64,000 bases of DNA from Yponomeuta sedellus (Eukaryota; Arthropoda; Insecta; Lepidoptera; Yponomeutidae): NCBI GenBank assembly GCA_934045075.1, contig OW203723.1, positions 7,909,913 through 7,973,912 of the forward strand. The letters are read 5' to 3'. Under the pieces are notes generated by a model, which was given only the letters and a program-made list of their open reading frames with translations, ran no database searches and was not told where the DNA came from. The translations under genes and the position numbers were made by a program. Shown here in pieces: positions 42,401 to 52,667 of the stretch. Position 1 is the stretch's first letter; each line of letters starts with the position of its first letter.

Positions 42401-44141
42401 ATTACATATCATGTAGGTGGTAACTTAATATTATGGTACAAGCATGCTCTACCCGTCAGGGTGCGCAAATATTACTGAAATATTGTGAAAACAAACAGCC
42501 TATCTATTAGTTAGCCTAGTTAGAAACTAAATAAAAATATGTACACGAATCTCTGTAATACAACAAAAAAAAAAATTGTTAAGCTTCAGATTAATTTGAG
42601 ATGAATTGTGGATCATTTAAGAAGTCATTTACATTATAATACAGTTTTTCTATAAGTATTTTATACAATACTGCTTTAAATTTTGTAAGGGGTAAGTCTG
42701 CAATTTTTTGAGGCAAATGATTAAATATCTTTATTGCCATACAATACGAATTTCGTGAGTGTAATGCTAATGACTGTGCCGGCACATGTAGTTTGTTTTC
42801 ATTTCTGCCTCTACCGTTATATACTTCGTTATTCTTCTTAAATATGTGTGGGTATTTTTTTACAAATATACATATTTTTAAAATGTAGAGACTAGGCAGT
42901 GGCAATATATTCAAGGTTTTAAAGAGTGGCTTACAACTATCCAGGCAATTAGCCCCAGTAAGAGCCCTGATACATTTCTTTTGTACCTTAAATGCTCTTT
43001 CAATATATAAAAAAGCGACAAGACCTTACTGCCTTACTTAAAATCATCACCAGCAATATTAAAGCAAATTTGTTCCTCTGATAAGTATAAATATAATTAA
43101 AATCTTGGTAGGTATAGTTTTTAATTTGTAACTAAGCTATCCAACTTTTTCTTAATAAATAACTTTAAAAGTGTTTTGTTTTTCATTGACTACCTTTTAT
43201 CTAGTTGACCGAAATAAAGTACCTACTGTCCCATTTTGAGTTAAAAAATAAATGGTCACGTTAGGGCATACCTAAGTATGTCCCTCTGCAGGGCATAGAA
43301 ATAAATCTTCGCTCTTACCGTTAGCAATTTCAAGGGTTGAGGTATGTGAACAGTTCAGACACTTCGGTTTGCTCACGATAATTATGTTCCATGCTATGCT
43401 TTGTATGTGTATGTGTGTGTTATGGAAATAAATAATTTATTTACCTATCTATAACGGTGAGTGGCATTGATACTTAAAAAATCATGAAGCCGTATCCCTA
43501 TATATGGCCGTATCGAAGCCAGAGTGCTTAGTGCGAGTTTTTTAACTACCTACTCGATCGTGTTAACGTAAACTCATATTTCTATGGCATCGAGGAAGGG
43601 CCACCTAGCGACAAGTATGGAAATTAAAATTGCTGAAGTGTGAGTTGCAATGGTTTACGTTGAGAAGTGAACACGTTTACCAGCCAAAACACGAATAAAC
43701 GCGAGTGCGAGTTGTACTGCTGTGTGTGACAGCGTTTTGCCAGGTCGAACGGTTAACATACCCATACTCACTACTCAATGTTCGATTAACGCGGCAGTAA
43801 AGTTATTCGATTGGATCTGTCAAACTCGCACTAAGCACTCAGAAACTAAAAAAAAATTGGTAGGGTGCCTTACTAAAATTTTTTTTAGAGTCCGGCTTAT
43901 CGCCCCATTTCAAAAAATCTACCTAACCACATTTAGGTATAGGTATGCATTTTACTTACTGTATTCCAATATTCTGCTATGACTGGAGAACTGACGTAGT
44001 TCGGTTCACACCAGTCAACTGGTGAGCTGTTCCGATCTAGCGAAAGCAGTGTTAATAACTTACTCGTAAGTAAATCAGTTTTATAGAAAAGATCCTAAGA
44101 AACGATTACTTACCGAAGTATTTATTTAAGGATTGTCCCAT
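36409..44141 (-). CDS. Alkaline ceramidase, paralogue 2
   Basis: Six exons (44114-44141, 43960-44036, 41338-41494, 39865-39961, 39246-39383, 36409-36700) give 789 bp and 262 aa with correct phase throughout. Same reaction as paralogue 1. Start MGQSLNKYF, then the signature [11 protein letters not shown]. Catalytic/zinc set: S77 and H81 in SSIYFHSTLS, D92 in GQMLDELSI, H207 and H211 in HAVWHIL. These are the same positions I recall for human ACER3. Internal exons of 157 and 138 bp equal those of paralogue 1, and the 97-bp exon differs by one codon from its 100-bp counterpart, so the two arose by duplication. The N-terminal coding part is split by an extra intron. Introns of 0.4-2.5 kb carry a copia element, SINEs and a LINE piece, yet no coding damage is visible. 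Confidence 0.92.
36831..37136 (-). repeat. 3' LTR of the copia-type element
   Basis: Direct repeat of 38604-38909. On the minus strand it starts TGTTAATTATGAACATTATG and ends CTGCTCATCA. Confidence 0.92.
37596..38560 (-). CDS. copia-type gag + protease start, fused to RNase H end
   Basis: The frame from 38560 to 37688 encodes 290 residues. A copia-type gag core (KLDGVANYTTWKFAMKMSL, later CKTAKEAWTKLATIFEDKGL) is followed by a CCHC zinc knuckle (CHFCKKPGHIKARC) and the protease active-site motif VDSGCSSHM, then a stop at 37688. Just past the stop, in another frame, the minus strand reads MIADILTKPLPSVKHYSF. This is the conserved C-terminal end of copia RNase H and continues to about 37596. 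An internal deletion thus joined the protease start to the last ~30 codons of pol. I start gag at MSVEQEALP; upstream methionines lie in the LTR. Confidence 0.85.
38604..38909 (-). repeat. 5' LTR of the copia-type element
   Basis: Partner of 36831-37136. Immediately inside it, the minus strand reads GGTTCTGGACCCAGAC, where a primer-binding site would lie; I cannot name the matching tRNA. Confidence 0.9.
40205..40660 (-). mobile_element. tRNA-derived SINE, family 2, copy B
   Basis: Inverted copy with tail (CCTATTTAGAGGCTAAAAAA), tRNA-like part (GGGATTCGAACCC, GCTATCCGTGCCAGCGC, TAATGGGCGACTC) and 5' body (CAGGCAGCGACATCTGGCTG). The tail motif TGCACTAACCCGTG is present at both ends (about 40219 and 40632), so two units are joined head to tail or the element has a repeated terminus. 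A MITE interrupts the body at 40458-40558. Confidence 0.75.
40458..40558. mobile_element. Small TA-flanked MITE nested in SINE
   Basis: A 101-bp insertion with inverted ends (GAGTGCGTTTCAC ... GTGAAACACACTT), flanked by TA on each side. The equivalent SINE at 9.1 kb lacks it and reads GCAAAGTAGGTAG at the junction, an empty site with a single TA. This supports TA-targeting, Tc1/mariner-like mobilisation. Confidence 0.8.
40765..41145 (-). mobile_element. 5S-derived SINE in ceramidase intron
   Basis: Inverted near full-length copy: tail CCCCACTGCTGGGGCACGG, body GGGGGCCAAGTCCGGGTTGG and CCTTGCGAAGCACGGAAGCG, head complement GTTGTTGCTTAACC then CACTCGGTTCGCCTAGGCCA. A CACCCATC-type segment at the 5S/body junction is locally duplicated near 41030-41060. 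Confidence 0.75.
41600..41885 (-). mobile_element. 5S-derived SINE, diverged
   Basis: Diverged inverted copy: GATACTCTACCACCGAGCCC, CTGTCAGAAATTTCAACC, TGCCTTACGAAGCACGG, GACGGTCACCCATCC, GTTGCTTAATC. Confidence 0.6.
42250..42352 (+). pseudogene. hAT-type transposase C-terminal scrap
   Basis: A plus-strand reading ALVERVFSMMNKLWTSKK resembles the hAT dimerisation motif near the transposase C-terminus (NxxVERxFSxMN). It sits beside GTCCCGGTGTCCCCGAAATT / CGGGACGCAAATTGTCCCG sequence that may belong to the same element. Only about 30 codons are readable. Confidence 0.45.
42591..43019 (-). pseudogene. LINE ORF2 C-terminal fragment
   Basis: About 143 codons read through without a stop on the minus strand: AFKVQKKCIRALTGA, then LNILPLPSLYIL, then FNHLPQKIADLPLTKFKAVL, with a stop at 42591. 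This pattern (KCIRxLxGA, LxxLPxxSLYIxE, FNxLPxxIxxLPxxxFK) is the C-terminal tail of many insect LINE reverse transcriptase proteins. The RT catalytic motifs are absent, so this is a 5'-truncated copy in a ceramidase intron. Confidence 0.75.
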
Positions 44142-44993
44142 TTTGCTCTGTTCAGACCGTTACAGGCCTTTGAATTGAACACATTGGTTCTCCACATTTG
44201 ATATTTATTGACAAGTAGCTGCCAAACAGTACTGTGTATATAGTTACCACATTGCAATATCAATAAAAATCTTATTGAACCGATATGGTTGGGTTAGTTC
44301 CATCGTTTCGTTTTATGTTCCAGTTAGGTACTGCACTCCAGTTGGGTCAGCTTTTGATAGCATGAACTCGGCACACCAACATGAGGCTTATAACTGCCGT
44401 AGGTACCTAATATTAAAATGCCATTACCTACATGAAAATATAAAAAAAAGAGCATCAGCGATTTGGTTCTTATAATTTGGTGGCAAAGATCTCCTAATAG
44501 CAAAGAGACGTCATTGATTTTTTTTTAAATTATATGTACTTACAGAAAACACACTCGTAGCCTCGTAGCGTTAGCGTAGACTCCTGGCCATTATACCTAT
44601 AAGTATTAAGAACTGCTAAGGAAAACGCGGATGTTGGTTTGTTTTTAATTTTCGGTATAAGGATAACCTACCATTTTAATATTTAGTGTCCAGTCCAGTT
44701 ATAATAAAAAACCTATACCTATTCAAAAAGTTAATTGATTTGAGCAGTATGGCATGGGACGACGAGTTTCATTGTTCAATGGTATAAGTAATGTAATATA
44801 ATGTACTAGTATTTATATAGATGTGATAAAATATTAATAGATACCTAGGTACTTTGTAGCCATGGCATAATAGATTTTGAAACAATTTTTCGGCCTACAT
44901 TTCAATATGCACAAGGCGAAATTTTAGTTTTGAAAATTTTCTGTGCTTCTACCTCTCAAATAATATCTATACCTACATTGTTAAGACACAACC
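44142..44993. promoter_or_regulatory. Divergent gap between ceramidase 2 and the 45-kb gene
   Basis: About 850 bases separate the two predicted starts. It is AT-rich with no repeat or exon recognised. Upstream elements for both genes may lie here; none can be named. Confidence 0.35.
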
Positions 44994-47900
44994 ATGGAAG
45001 AGGAGACTCCATGGCCTTCTGGTAATATAGATTATTAAACAGTCAGAAAAGGCGAGTTCTATTATTTGAGTCATTGAATTTGACAGAACGAATGAGACAA
45101 CCGGTTCTTACCACTTAATGAACTCGCAAGATCGTTTTTCAAAGATACCTTTATAAGAGAGTTGGTGAACTAGTACTACCAAACATTTTACATCGGATGC
45201 CGGAGAAATTCACAATCATAACCTACTAAATAAGGCACATCAACCTCAGCCGTTTCTTCAACATTATCTTCTTAGTTTGTAATTTTTTTGTGAACTTTGG
45301 TGCGTCTAGATATCTTACGAAACACTAAAATAAATCTATCGCTCAGAATGCGCAACCATTGCGGCTGTACACGCTCGTCCTAGAGCCCGGGACTTTATAA
45401 TTCGTTGCGGGTTTTTTACAATCGGCCTAGGGGACAGTCCTGTGAAACTCGCAATTTAAGGTAAATTCGCTGGCTCTCAGGCGAGTGTGTACAGCAGCCG
45501 TAATGAGTATCTCGTCTGCGTAAAAGATCTATCAACGCTTGATTTTTGGGTACAATAAATAATATTCTATCTATCTTGACACCCGCGTACCTACACGTTT
45601 CTACAGCAAAATAGCCCGTAAGTTAACTGAGTAGGTAAAGCACGGATGTAAAAGATGATGCGTTGTCGAATGTACGAAGAGTAAAGCGTCAAGTGTTACC
45701 AATCCTTTTAGTAACACTTGCAAAAGAGATAACACGTATGAAATTTTAGCGACTGATGTCCACCCATCTTTGGCCGGCGCTACTAACTACGAGCCAAGAC
45801 ACGAAGAGTACTGGAAGCAATTAACCGTGCAAGCGGCAGTGGCCCGCGGAGAGAGGCTCCGGGCGCAAAAAGTTACAGTTCCTCGCAGAGACAAGGAGTA
45901 CAAAGTTGTCGATCTAGAGTACATCAAACGTCCACCTTCAAAGAAACGTCGCAGTCAGACTTGCAGGTACCTACCTCTTTTGTAGTGAAAGTTATATAGC
46001 ACTAGCAGACCCAGCGAACTTCGTACCGCCTAACAGTCCATTCTTTAATATTTTTTTATTTTTCTCTCCGTAAGAACCATCCTCGTACTTCAAGGAATAT
46101 TCTAAAAAAAGAATTAGCGAAATCGGTTCAGCCGCTCTCGAGATTTGCGCTTACCAACACATTCGGGGATTCATTTTTATATTATAGAAGATATATGTAC
46201 ATAAGACACATGTTTAACGTTGGAAGATGTTCTCTGGAAATAAAAAGAATACCTTAAATGAACGTTGATACATCTTACAGCTGTGCATCATCAAAGGAAA
46301 AGAAATCTCGTTTAAAGAATACCCGCAGGCGCCTAGGGACTTGCGATTATGCAACCTGCAAGAAGTACAAAAAATCGCTAACATGCTCTATGAGAATTGA
46401 AGAGCTGGCCGTCCCGAGGAAACGCCTGTGTCTGGACACTTGGCGAGAGAACTACCAAATTTTACCAGTAATCATGGTAAGATACCTGTGTGGATAGTGT
46501 CATAGTGGTAATTTTACGCCTCTAGCTGACATTAGTCTTGATCTTGTTACCATTAAGTTTACGAAAGATCAATAGAATATTCTTTATTGTACTATACACA
46601 TTATACATATTATACACCATAAAAAACAAAAACGAAAAATTTACTCTGTCTTGTCTAAAATTCTATCGACCTTTCGCCCGGAATCTCAATATGCAGTAGC
46701 CTAATATCCTAGAGTGGACATACAACTAGCGGTTAGAACAGACCGTTCTCCAAATTAATGACTCAAATCTGTTGTGATCTACAAACGAAAAAGTTACAAA
46801 TCGAAAGCAGCAATCCATAAAGCCCAAAACTGGCAAATAGGCCGACCAGTAACTATGTGTTTAACGTTTTCAGGTGAATCGACTAAGAGAGCACGTTTTC
46901 GATCAAAGGGTTGTCGTTAAAGTAGACGATGCTATTCGATGCTTTAGAAACAAGAGAAAGAAGAAGAAAAAATCTTCATTTGAACGGTTAACTGTTTAAT
47001 AGCTTCAAATAGAGAACTATTTTGAAATCACATCACGAAACTGTGCTCATTCGTTTTCAGAGTATCAGTGTCACCAAGGCAACCCATTAAATCACTCAAA
47101 GATATGCATGAACATAAATGCTTATGTTGGAAATTCGCCGGCAAAATGTGTAAACAACTTATGGTCCCCCTAAAGATAAGACTGAATCTTCAGTGAGTAA
47201 CAAGATAAAATTCACTTGATCGTACCAAAAGAGCAATCAATAAACCAAGATATTTTTGTTTTAGGCAACAAAGAGTGTCTCAAGTAGTTGCCAGAGACAT
47301 AAACGATATGATGAAAAGTCGAAAAGAATGTAATTTGGGATACAATAAAATACTGTCCGATGTTTCAACAACGGTAAAATCAGCCATATTTAAGTTGATT
47401 CGACATATTCTTCCAGCCTCTTTGCAGCTCAGGAAATTGTTGTTTTTTATATAAGTAATGGGCTTACTTATTACCTCTACCTACTCTCGAGGATGAAGAG
47501 GAGGTCTAAGATTTTGCTTTTGATTGCCCAGAAGAAGCCTGTTCACACGTATCTTATAGAGGTTCCGGTTATAAGCGTTCGGAAAAACCAACGCCGGCAA
47601 GGTTTTGTTTAGTCTATCCTGTTTTTTTTACAATAAATAGCATTGGGAAAAGATAACAAAAGCTTAAACTAGTAAGGTCCTTTTCGCTCCAGGTATCTGT
47701 TTGGATATCAACAATACTTGAAGAAGCGTCGCACAGACTTTTAGACGAAGCTTTGAGAGGTAAGATAACAACTTTAATTTTATAGTTGTGATTAGTTGCA
47801 ACATATTTTGTCTCCAGGTAAGGGAAAAGCATATTTGCTACAGAGCTACAGATGGAAGTATATAAAAATATCCATGATTTCTCTTTGCAGAACTTGAAGA

Positions 47901-50900
47901 CGAGGAAGGTCCAGTTCTAGATATTCTCGACAGCATTATGGACGTTGTTGAGGTATGAAATTATAATTTACTACATGTTTGGACAAAGGAAACAAAACTA
48001 GTTAGTTTCAAAAAATATTTAGTTTCAGACATATGAAGATAGTTCAGTTGGTACATTGAAGTCATCTGACAGTGATCATGAGGATGAAGGAGAAGGTCCA
48101 CAACAACTTAATACTGAAAAGAGAATCAAAGAAACTGGTGAATATTACCATGAAGACCACGACGGTGCTCCAAAAGAAAAAGACGTGCCTCCAATGATCG
48201 ACGAAAATCCAGCAAATGTCGAAGTTAACAATGAAAGTCACTCCATGGTACCAGGAGGGGCACCTCGCCTTAAAGATGTTTTTAACGCAGACAGTGTTAA
48301 ACCTCAGGTTTTATCTAATGGTGATAGATATGCAGTTATAGCTTCCTCTAGGGTGGAGCTCGTAGACGAAGACAAACTTGAAAAAAATAAAGAACTTTCT
48401 AACCAAAAACTTTTAGACCAAGATAAAGAAGAAAATGTTGAAGAAGTTTTAGAGACAGAAAAACAAGTAATATATGGAGATACAGAGGTGATAGAAAAAC
48501 ATATTGGTACTGAATTTCTAAATGATAATAAACCAGACGTATTAAACGATACAGAAGACTCGGACAAAAAACTTGGTACTGAAACTCTAGATGAACATAT
48601 ATCAGATCCTGAATTAGTGGACGAGAAATCACTTATAGTTCAAATTGAAGACCAAAAAACAAGAAAAATGCTTAGTACTGAAATCGCAGATGAAGAACAA
48701 GTAGGTGAATTTAAAGATACTGAGTTATCAAAAGCACTCCCAGATTCAGAACTTGTAGAAAGATTCGACGATAGCAATACAGCAATAAGTCCATTAGAAA
48801 ATGAAGAATTCATCGACGCTGACGATACAATGGATACAAAAGGAGACGACCAAAAAAAGGTGACCTTCGATGCCGTAGGTAAAGATTATGTTTAGTATAT
48901 TTGCGTGAAATATATTAGTAGGTATAATCGTACATTTATTTGATTGGTACATTATTTGTACCATAAATAATTAAACGGAGATTATGAATATAAACTGAAA
49001 TAATACTCACTAACAATATTGTTTTATTTTAGAGGCAAATCTACTGAATGTAAGGTATTTACAGTTTTAATATTTAGTTTATTTCTTCATATTGTACAAT
49101 ATTACATTATCTTTTAATTTTCTTCAGCAAAACCAAACATAGTTCGAATGTTCTACTCAAAAACCTAAATCCACCAAACGATCACATTTTAAGTAAGTTT
49201 TAGTTATATTAAGTCCTTGGCCGTAGTTAGATTTGATAGCCTAAACATAACTGACATACACAAATTCTTGCCGTTCAAAATATGTTCCGTTATTTAGATA
49301 ATTTGGTATGTTGCTGCTGGCTCACGCGCCGCTGACACGCGTTTGCCGCATTTTGAACATTATATCGGAACAGGTTGACTTATTTCATGTTGCTCTGAGT
49401 GAATTCAAGAGAATAGCACTGTTTGTTATATGTTATAGGGACAATTTATGTTAATAATCCTAATGGGGATGTTATTAGAGATAAGATTAGATAAGAGACA
49501 AGTTAAATATTTTGATGTAGCATACCATTCGCATTAGGTGAACCCTGTAATGAAAGGTATTTTATGGAAAATAAATAAATAAATGTTTTCTCCACTATTA
49601 GAAACACATTTTTGTCTGTGATCTGTATTTATATTTTCAAACAGGTGATGCTGACGAATTATGGCCGAAAGATCTGGTTCTTCCATTGAACACAAAACCC
49701 TTAGAAGTTGTCAATAAATCTGTTACTTCCTTGGGTAATATTACAGAAACTTTAGAAAAAAATCAGTCGCCAAATGTTGAAACTGAAGAACCACAAATCA
49801 AATCAAAAGACACCACAGAGAAGTATGTAGATGCGCTAGTGACTGATCAACCTACTACTCAAATGAAAGATGTGACGCCATCTACAACATCAAAAGTAGA
49901 GCCAAAAGAACCTCAATTATTTGTCAATAAATCGCATATAGATGCACGGATGGGATTGAAACTGGAGGAAAAGTATGACAGCATTATCTCTCAGATAGAA
50001 AGCGCAACAGAAAACAAAGCTCAAGAAACCGGGGCTATTCTAAAGAACAACCCAGTATCTTTAATATCTTTTAATGAATATACGGAAACAGGAAAAGAAA
50101 ATGTTCCAGAAATAAAAGATGGAGAAGGTGTGAATGAAGAAAAGGCAGAAATAAAAAAAGAATCTGAACAAATTACTATACCATCTATAACAGCGGAAGA
50201 AGAGCCAAAAGAACCACAATTATTTGTCAATGAATCGGCCGTAGATGCACTGATAGGATTGGAACTGGGGAAGAAGCATGACAACATCAGCTCCCAGATA
50301 GAAAACGCAATAGAAAACAAAGCTCAAGAAAGTGAAGCTATTCTAAACAATACCCCAGTGACCTTAATACCTTTTAATAAATACACTGAAACAGGAGACG
50401 CTCATTTTCCAGAAATAACAGATGGAGACGGTTTGACAGAAGAAAACGTTGAAATTAAAAACGAATCGAAACAAATTGCTATAACAATGAAAGATGTGAT
50501 GCCATCTATAACAGCGGAAGACGAGCCAAAAGAACCACAATTATTTGTCCATGAATTAGACATAGACGCACTGATAGGACAGACATTGGAGGAGAAGCAT
50601 GACAACATTAGCTCCCAGATAGAAAACGCAACAGAAAACAAAGCTCAAGAAACTGAAGCTATTTTAAACAATGTCCCAGTGTCCTTAACACCTTTTAATG
50701 AATACATGAAAACAGGAGAAAATAATTTTCCAGAAATAAAAGACGACGACGGTTTGAAACAAGAAAACGTAGAAATTAAAAACCAATCGGAACAAATTGC
50801 TATACCAATGAAAGATGTGACGCCATCTTTGACAGCAGAAGCAAAGCCAAAACTACAACATTTCATCAATGAATCGAACATAGATGTATTGGTAGGATTG

Positions 50901-52667
50901 AAACTGGAGACGTCAGAAGCACCCTCAATGACAAAAACGGTAGAACAAATTCCAGGAACCCAAACTGGTTATGAATCTGCGGAGAGCAATCACGAAGTAA
51001 TTGGACCCAGCGATGAATCAAAAGATATAAAACTTGAGCAGTTACAGATTAAATCAAAACTGTCAGAAATTGAACAGCAGAGCCCAGCACTGGATGATGA
51101 ATTTAATCTATTTGCCCAAAAACTAGACGTAGAAATTAAACCAGCTACCAAAGTCAGTGATGGTGATTCAGAAGACCCTAAATCAGTGCAAATGTCAACT
51201 ACTCAATTACTGTTAGAAGCTAAGGTAGCAAAACCTTTTGACCATAGTGATCAGATGGCGGAGGTTAAATCAGAACATACGTCAGATTTTGAATCACAAC
51301 CTCAAAAGATAAAAGAAGAAAACATTGAAATCCGCTCTAGAAACACACGAAAAGTCACCAGAGTCAGTGATGAATCGACAAAGAAAAAAAATTATGGCGC
51401 GCTTGAAAGTGCATCAAGAAGTCAAAATGAAGAGCACCAAACGACAATGCAAAAAGTCAGTGAAATGTTGGTCAGTAAACCACATAATAAACTAGCTAAA
51501 CCAAAATCTGAAGTGACCAAAGTGCAGAAAATAGTTGTGAACTTGACTAAAGAATTGGTTGGTACCAAATTTAAAGACGAACAAAAATCTCAAAAGATTG
51601 AACTTAGGAAACCGACATTGGAAGATAAGAACACCTATAAAAAAGCTAAAGTCAAAGAACAAAAACCAACAAGCCGCGAAGAGTTCCGGAAAAAAACCAA
51701 AAAGAGAGATTTTAAGATTAAAGCAAAGTCGTCTAAAAAAGCGGAGACAATGTCGGAAGTAAGCGACCAACCAAATGGCAAATTAATTCCAGCTAAAGCA
51801 AAATCTATCGTAGTGGCGGCAGAAATTCCTGTGCCAGATATTGAACAGCCGAAGTTTGACTACAGTAAGTAATTAAGTATTGCGCATCTAATAGCATCTA
51901 GAAAATCGGAACCAAGAAAGCGTTATACAGATGTGGTTTACAATCTAAAATGGTAACAGCAAGTGATGGTAGCCCAATGGCTAGAATAATGGACTCGGAA
52001 GCGAGAGACCCAGGTTCGATTCCCAGTGCAGGCATGTACCTATAACTTTGTAACAATACCACACGCTAACCGCCAAGGAAAACCTTGTTGGCTAGGTCGA
52101 CTAAGATATTATGGTAGGATTAAATAGGTGCTGGGCAAGCCTACTCCATCTAAAACAAAGTTCCAGGCACAGCAGCTTCCGATTGGCCCCTTCACCCGTT
52201 TATTGTAAGTGAAGGTGCCGCTGAACGCTGTATAAATCATCTCATTAGATACTAAGGCCTGTCTTTTACTAATTAAAATTGGTGAGAATCTATTACCAAC
52301 TGAGAAAAATAATGCTGTCTAACTTTGTAGAAAGGTCATGTCTATAATTTTTGCAGAAGTATATCTGGAAACGGCACCATCGTGGGTACGAAACCAAGGC
52401 AAAGGCGAGCCAAGCGAGGATTCCTTGCTTACGCATATCAGAGGCGAGTCAGAAATTAAAGTTTGGACTTTTTACGTTAAATACATAGATGTTCCTAAAA
52501 TCAGGGTTGACAACGGAACAAGTGCCAATATTAAGACACGCCAACGAGGAATTGTGAAAAAAAAGTTCACAAATCTCCATCAATGGGGATCTTCAATGGG
52601 CATGAGGGAAAAAACTCTTTCACGGGTCATAAGCAGTGATAGGAATGGAGCGGGCTTATTCACCTAA
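44994..52667 (+). CDS. Large charged repeat protein, uncharacterised, THEG-like motif
   Basis: Eleven exons join in phase: 44994-45021, 45750-45966, 46281-46467, 46874-46986, 47061-47192, 47265-47373, 47693-47759, 47891-47952, 48029-48878, 49645-51864, 52357-52667. Together they give 4296 bp and 1431 aa. The start has a strong context (ACCATGG). Residues 1-145 are basic with Cys-Lys clusters and contain RIEELAVPRKR (about 120-130), like the repeat of testis THEG proteins. A short globular-looking part (about 180-305) follows, then acidic low-complexity sequence (305-588). About 3.3 tandem ~105-residue repeats lie at 673-1010, then a Lys-rich tail, then a conserved-looking C-terminal exon (VYLETAPSWVRNQGKG). 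Residues 1421-1431 and the stop come from a hAT-like element. The short first exon and the GT at 46987 are the weakest joins. Function unknown; a sperm structural role is only a guess. Confidence 0.65.
46010..46197 (+). mobile_element. Retroelement 3'-end fragment in intron
   Basis: The segment CTAGCAGACCCAGCGAACTT, CGAAATCGGTTCAGCCGCTC, then TTTTTATATTATAGAAGATA has the form of a LINE 3' tail common in arthropods. The family is not certain. Confidence 0.55.
49899..50912 (+). repeat. Coding tandem repeats, ~310-320-bp units
   Basis: Inside the large exon, units start near 49899, 50205, 50526 and 50846 (partial). Each encodes EPKEPQLFVNES, then DALIGLxLEEKHDNISSQI, then ENKAQETEAILNN, then a PF-NEY stretch and PEIKDGDGL. 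The fourth unit stops after about 28 residues. High similarity between units suggests recent in-frame duplication. Confidence 0.9.
51962..52255 (+). mobile_element. tRNA-derived SINE, family 4, in intron
   Basis: tRNA-like head near 51965-52035 (GATGGTAGCCCAATGGCTAG, CCCAGGTTCGATTCCCAG), then a body ending CCCCTTCACCCGTTTATTGT and CGCTGTATAAATCATCTC. The 3' part matches 9395-9500. It lies in the intron between the two last coding exons of the 45-kb gene. Confidence 0.7.

Noticed and set aside
46874..46999. TAA at 46997 as the end of a short separate gene
   Set aside because: A GT at 46987 joins in exact phase to the next four exons, so a single long gene is the simpler model. The donor is weak and needs RNA proof.
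48304..48632. Minus-strand frames inside the acidic exon
   Set aside because: Mirror frames of a low-complexity Glu/Asp/Lys-rich coding exon.
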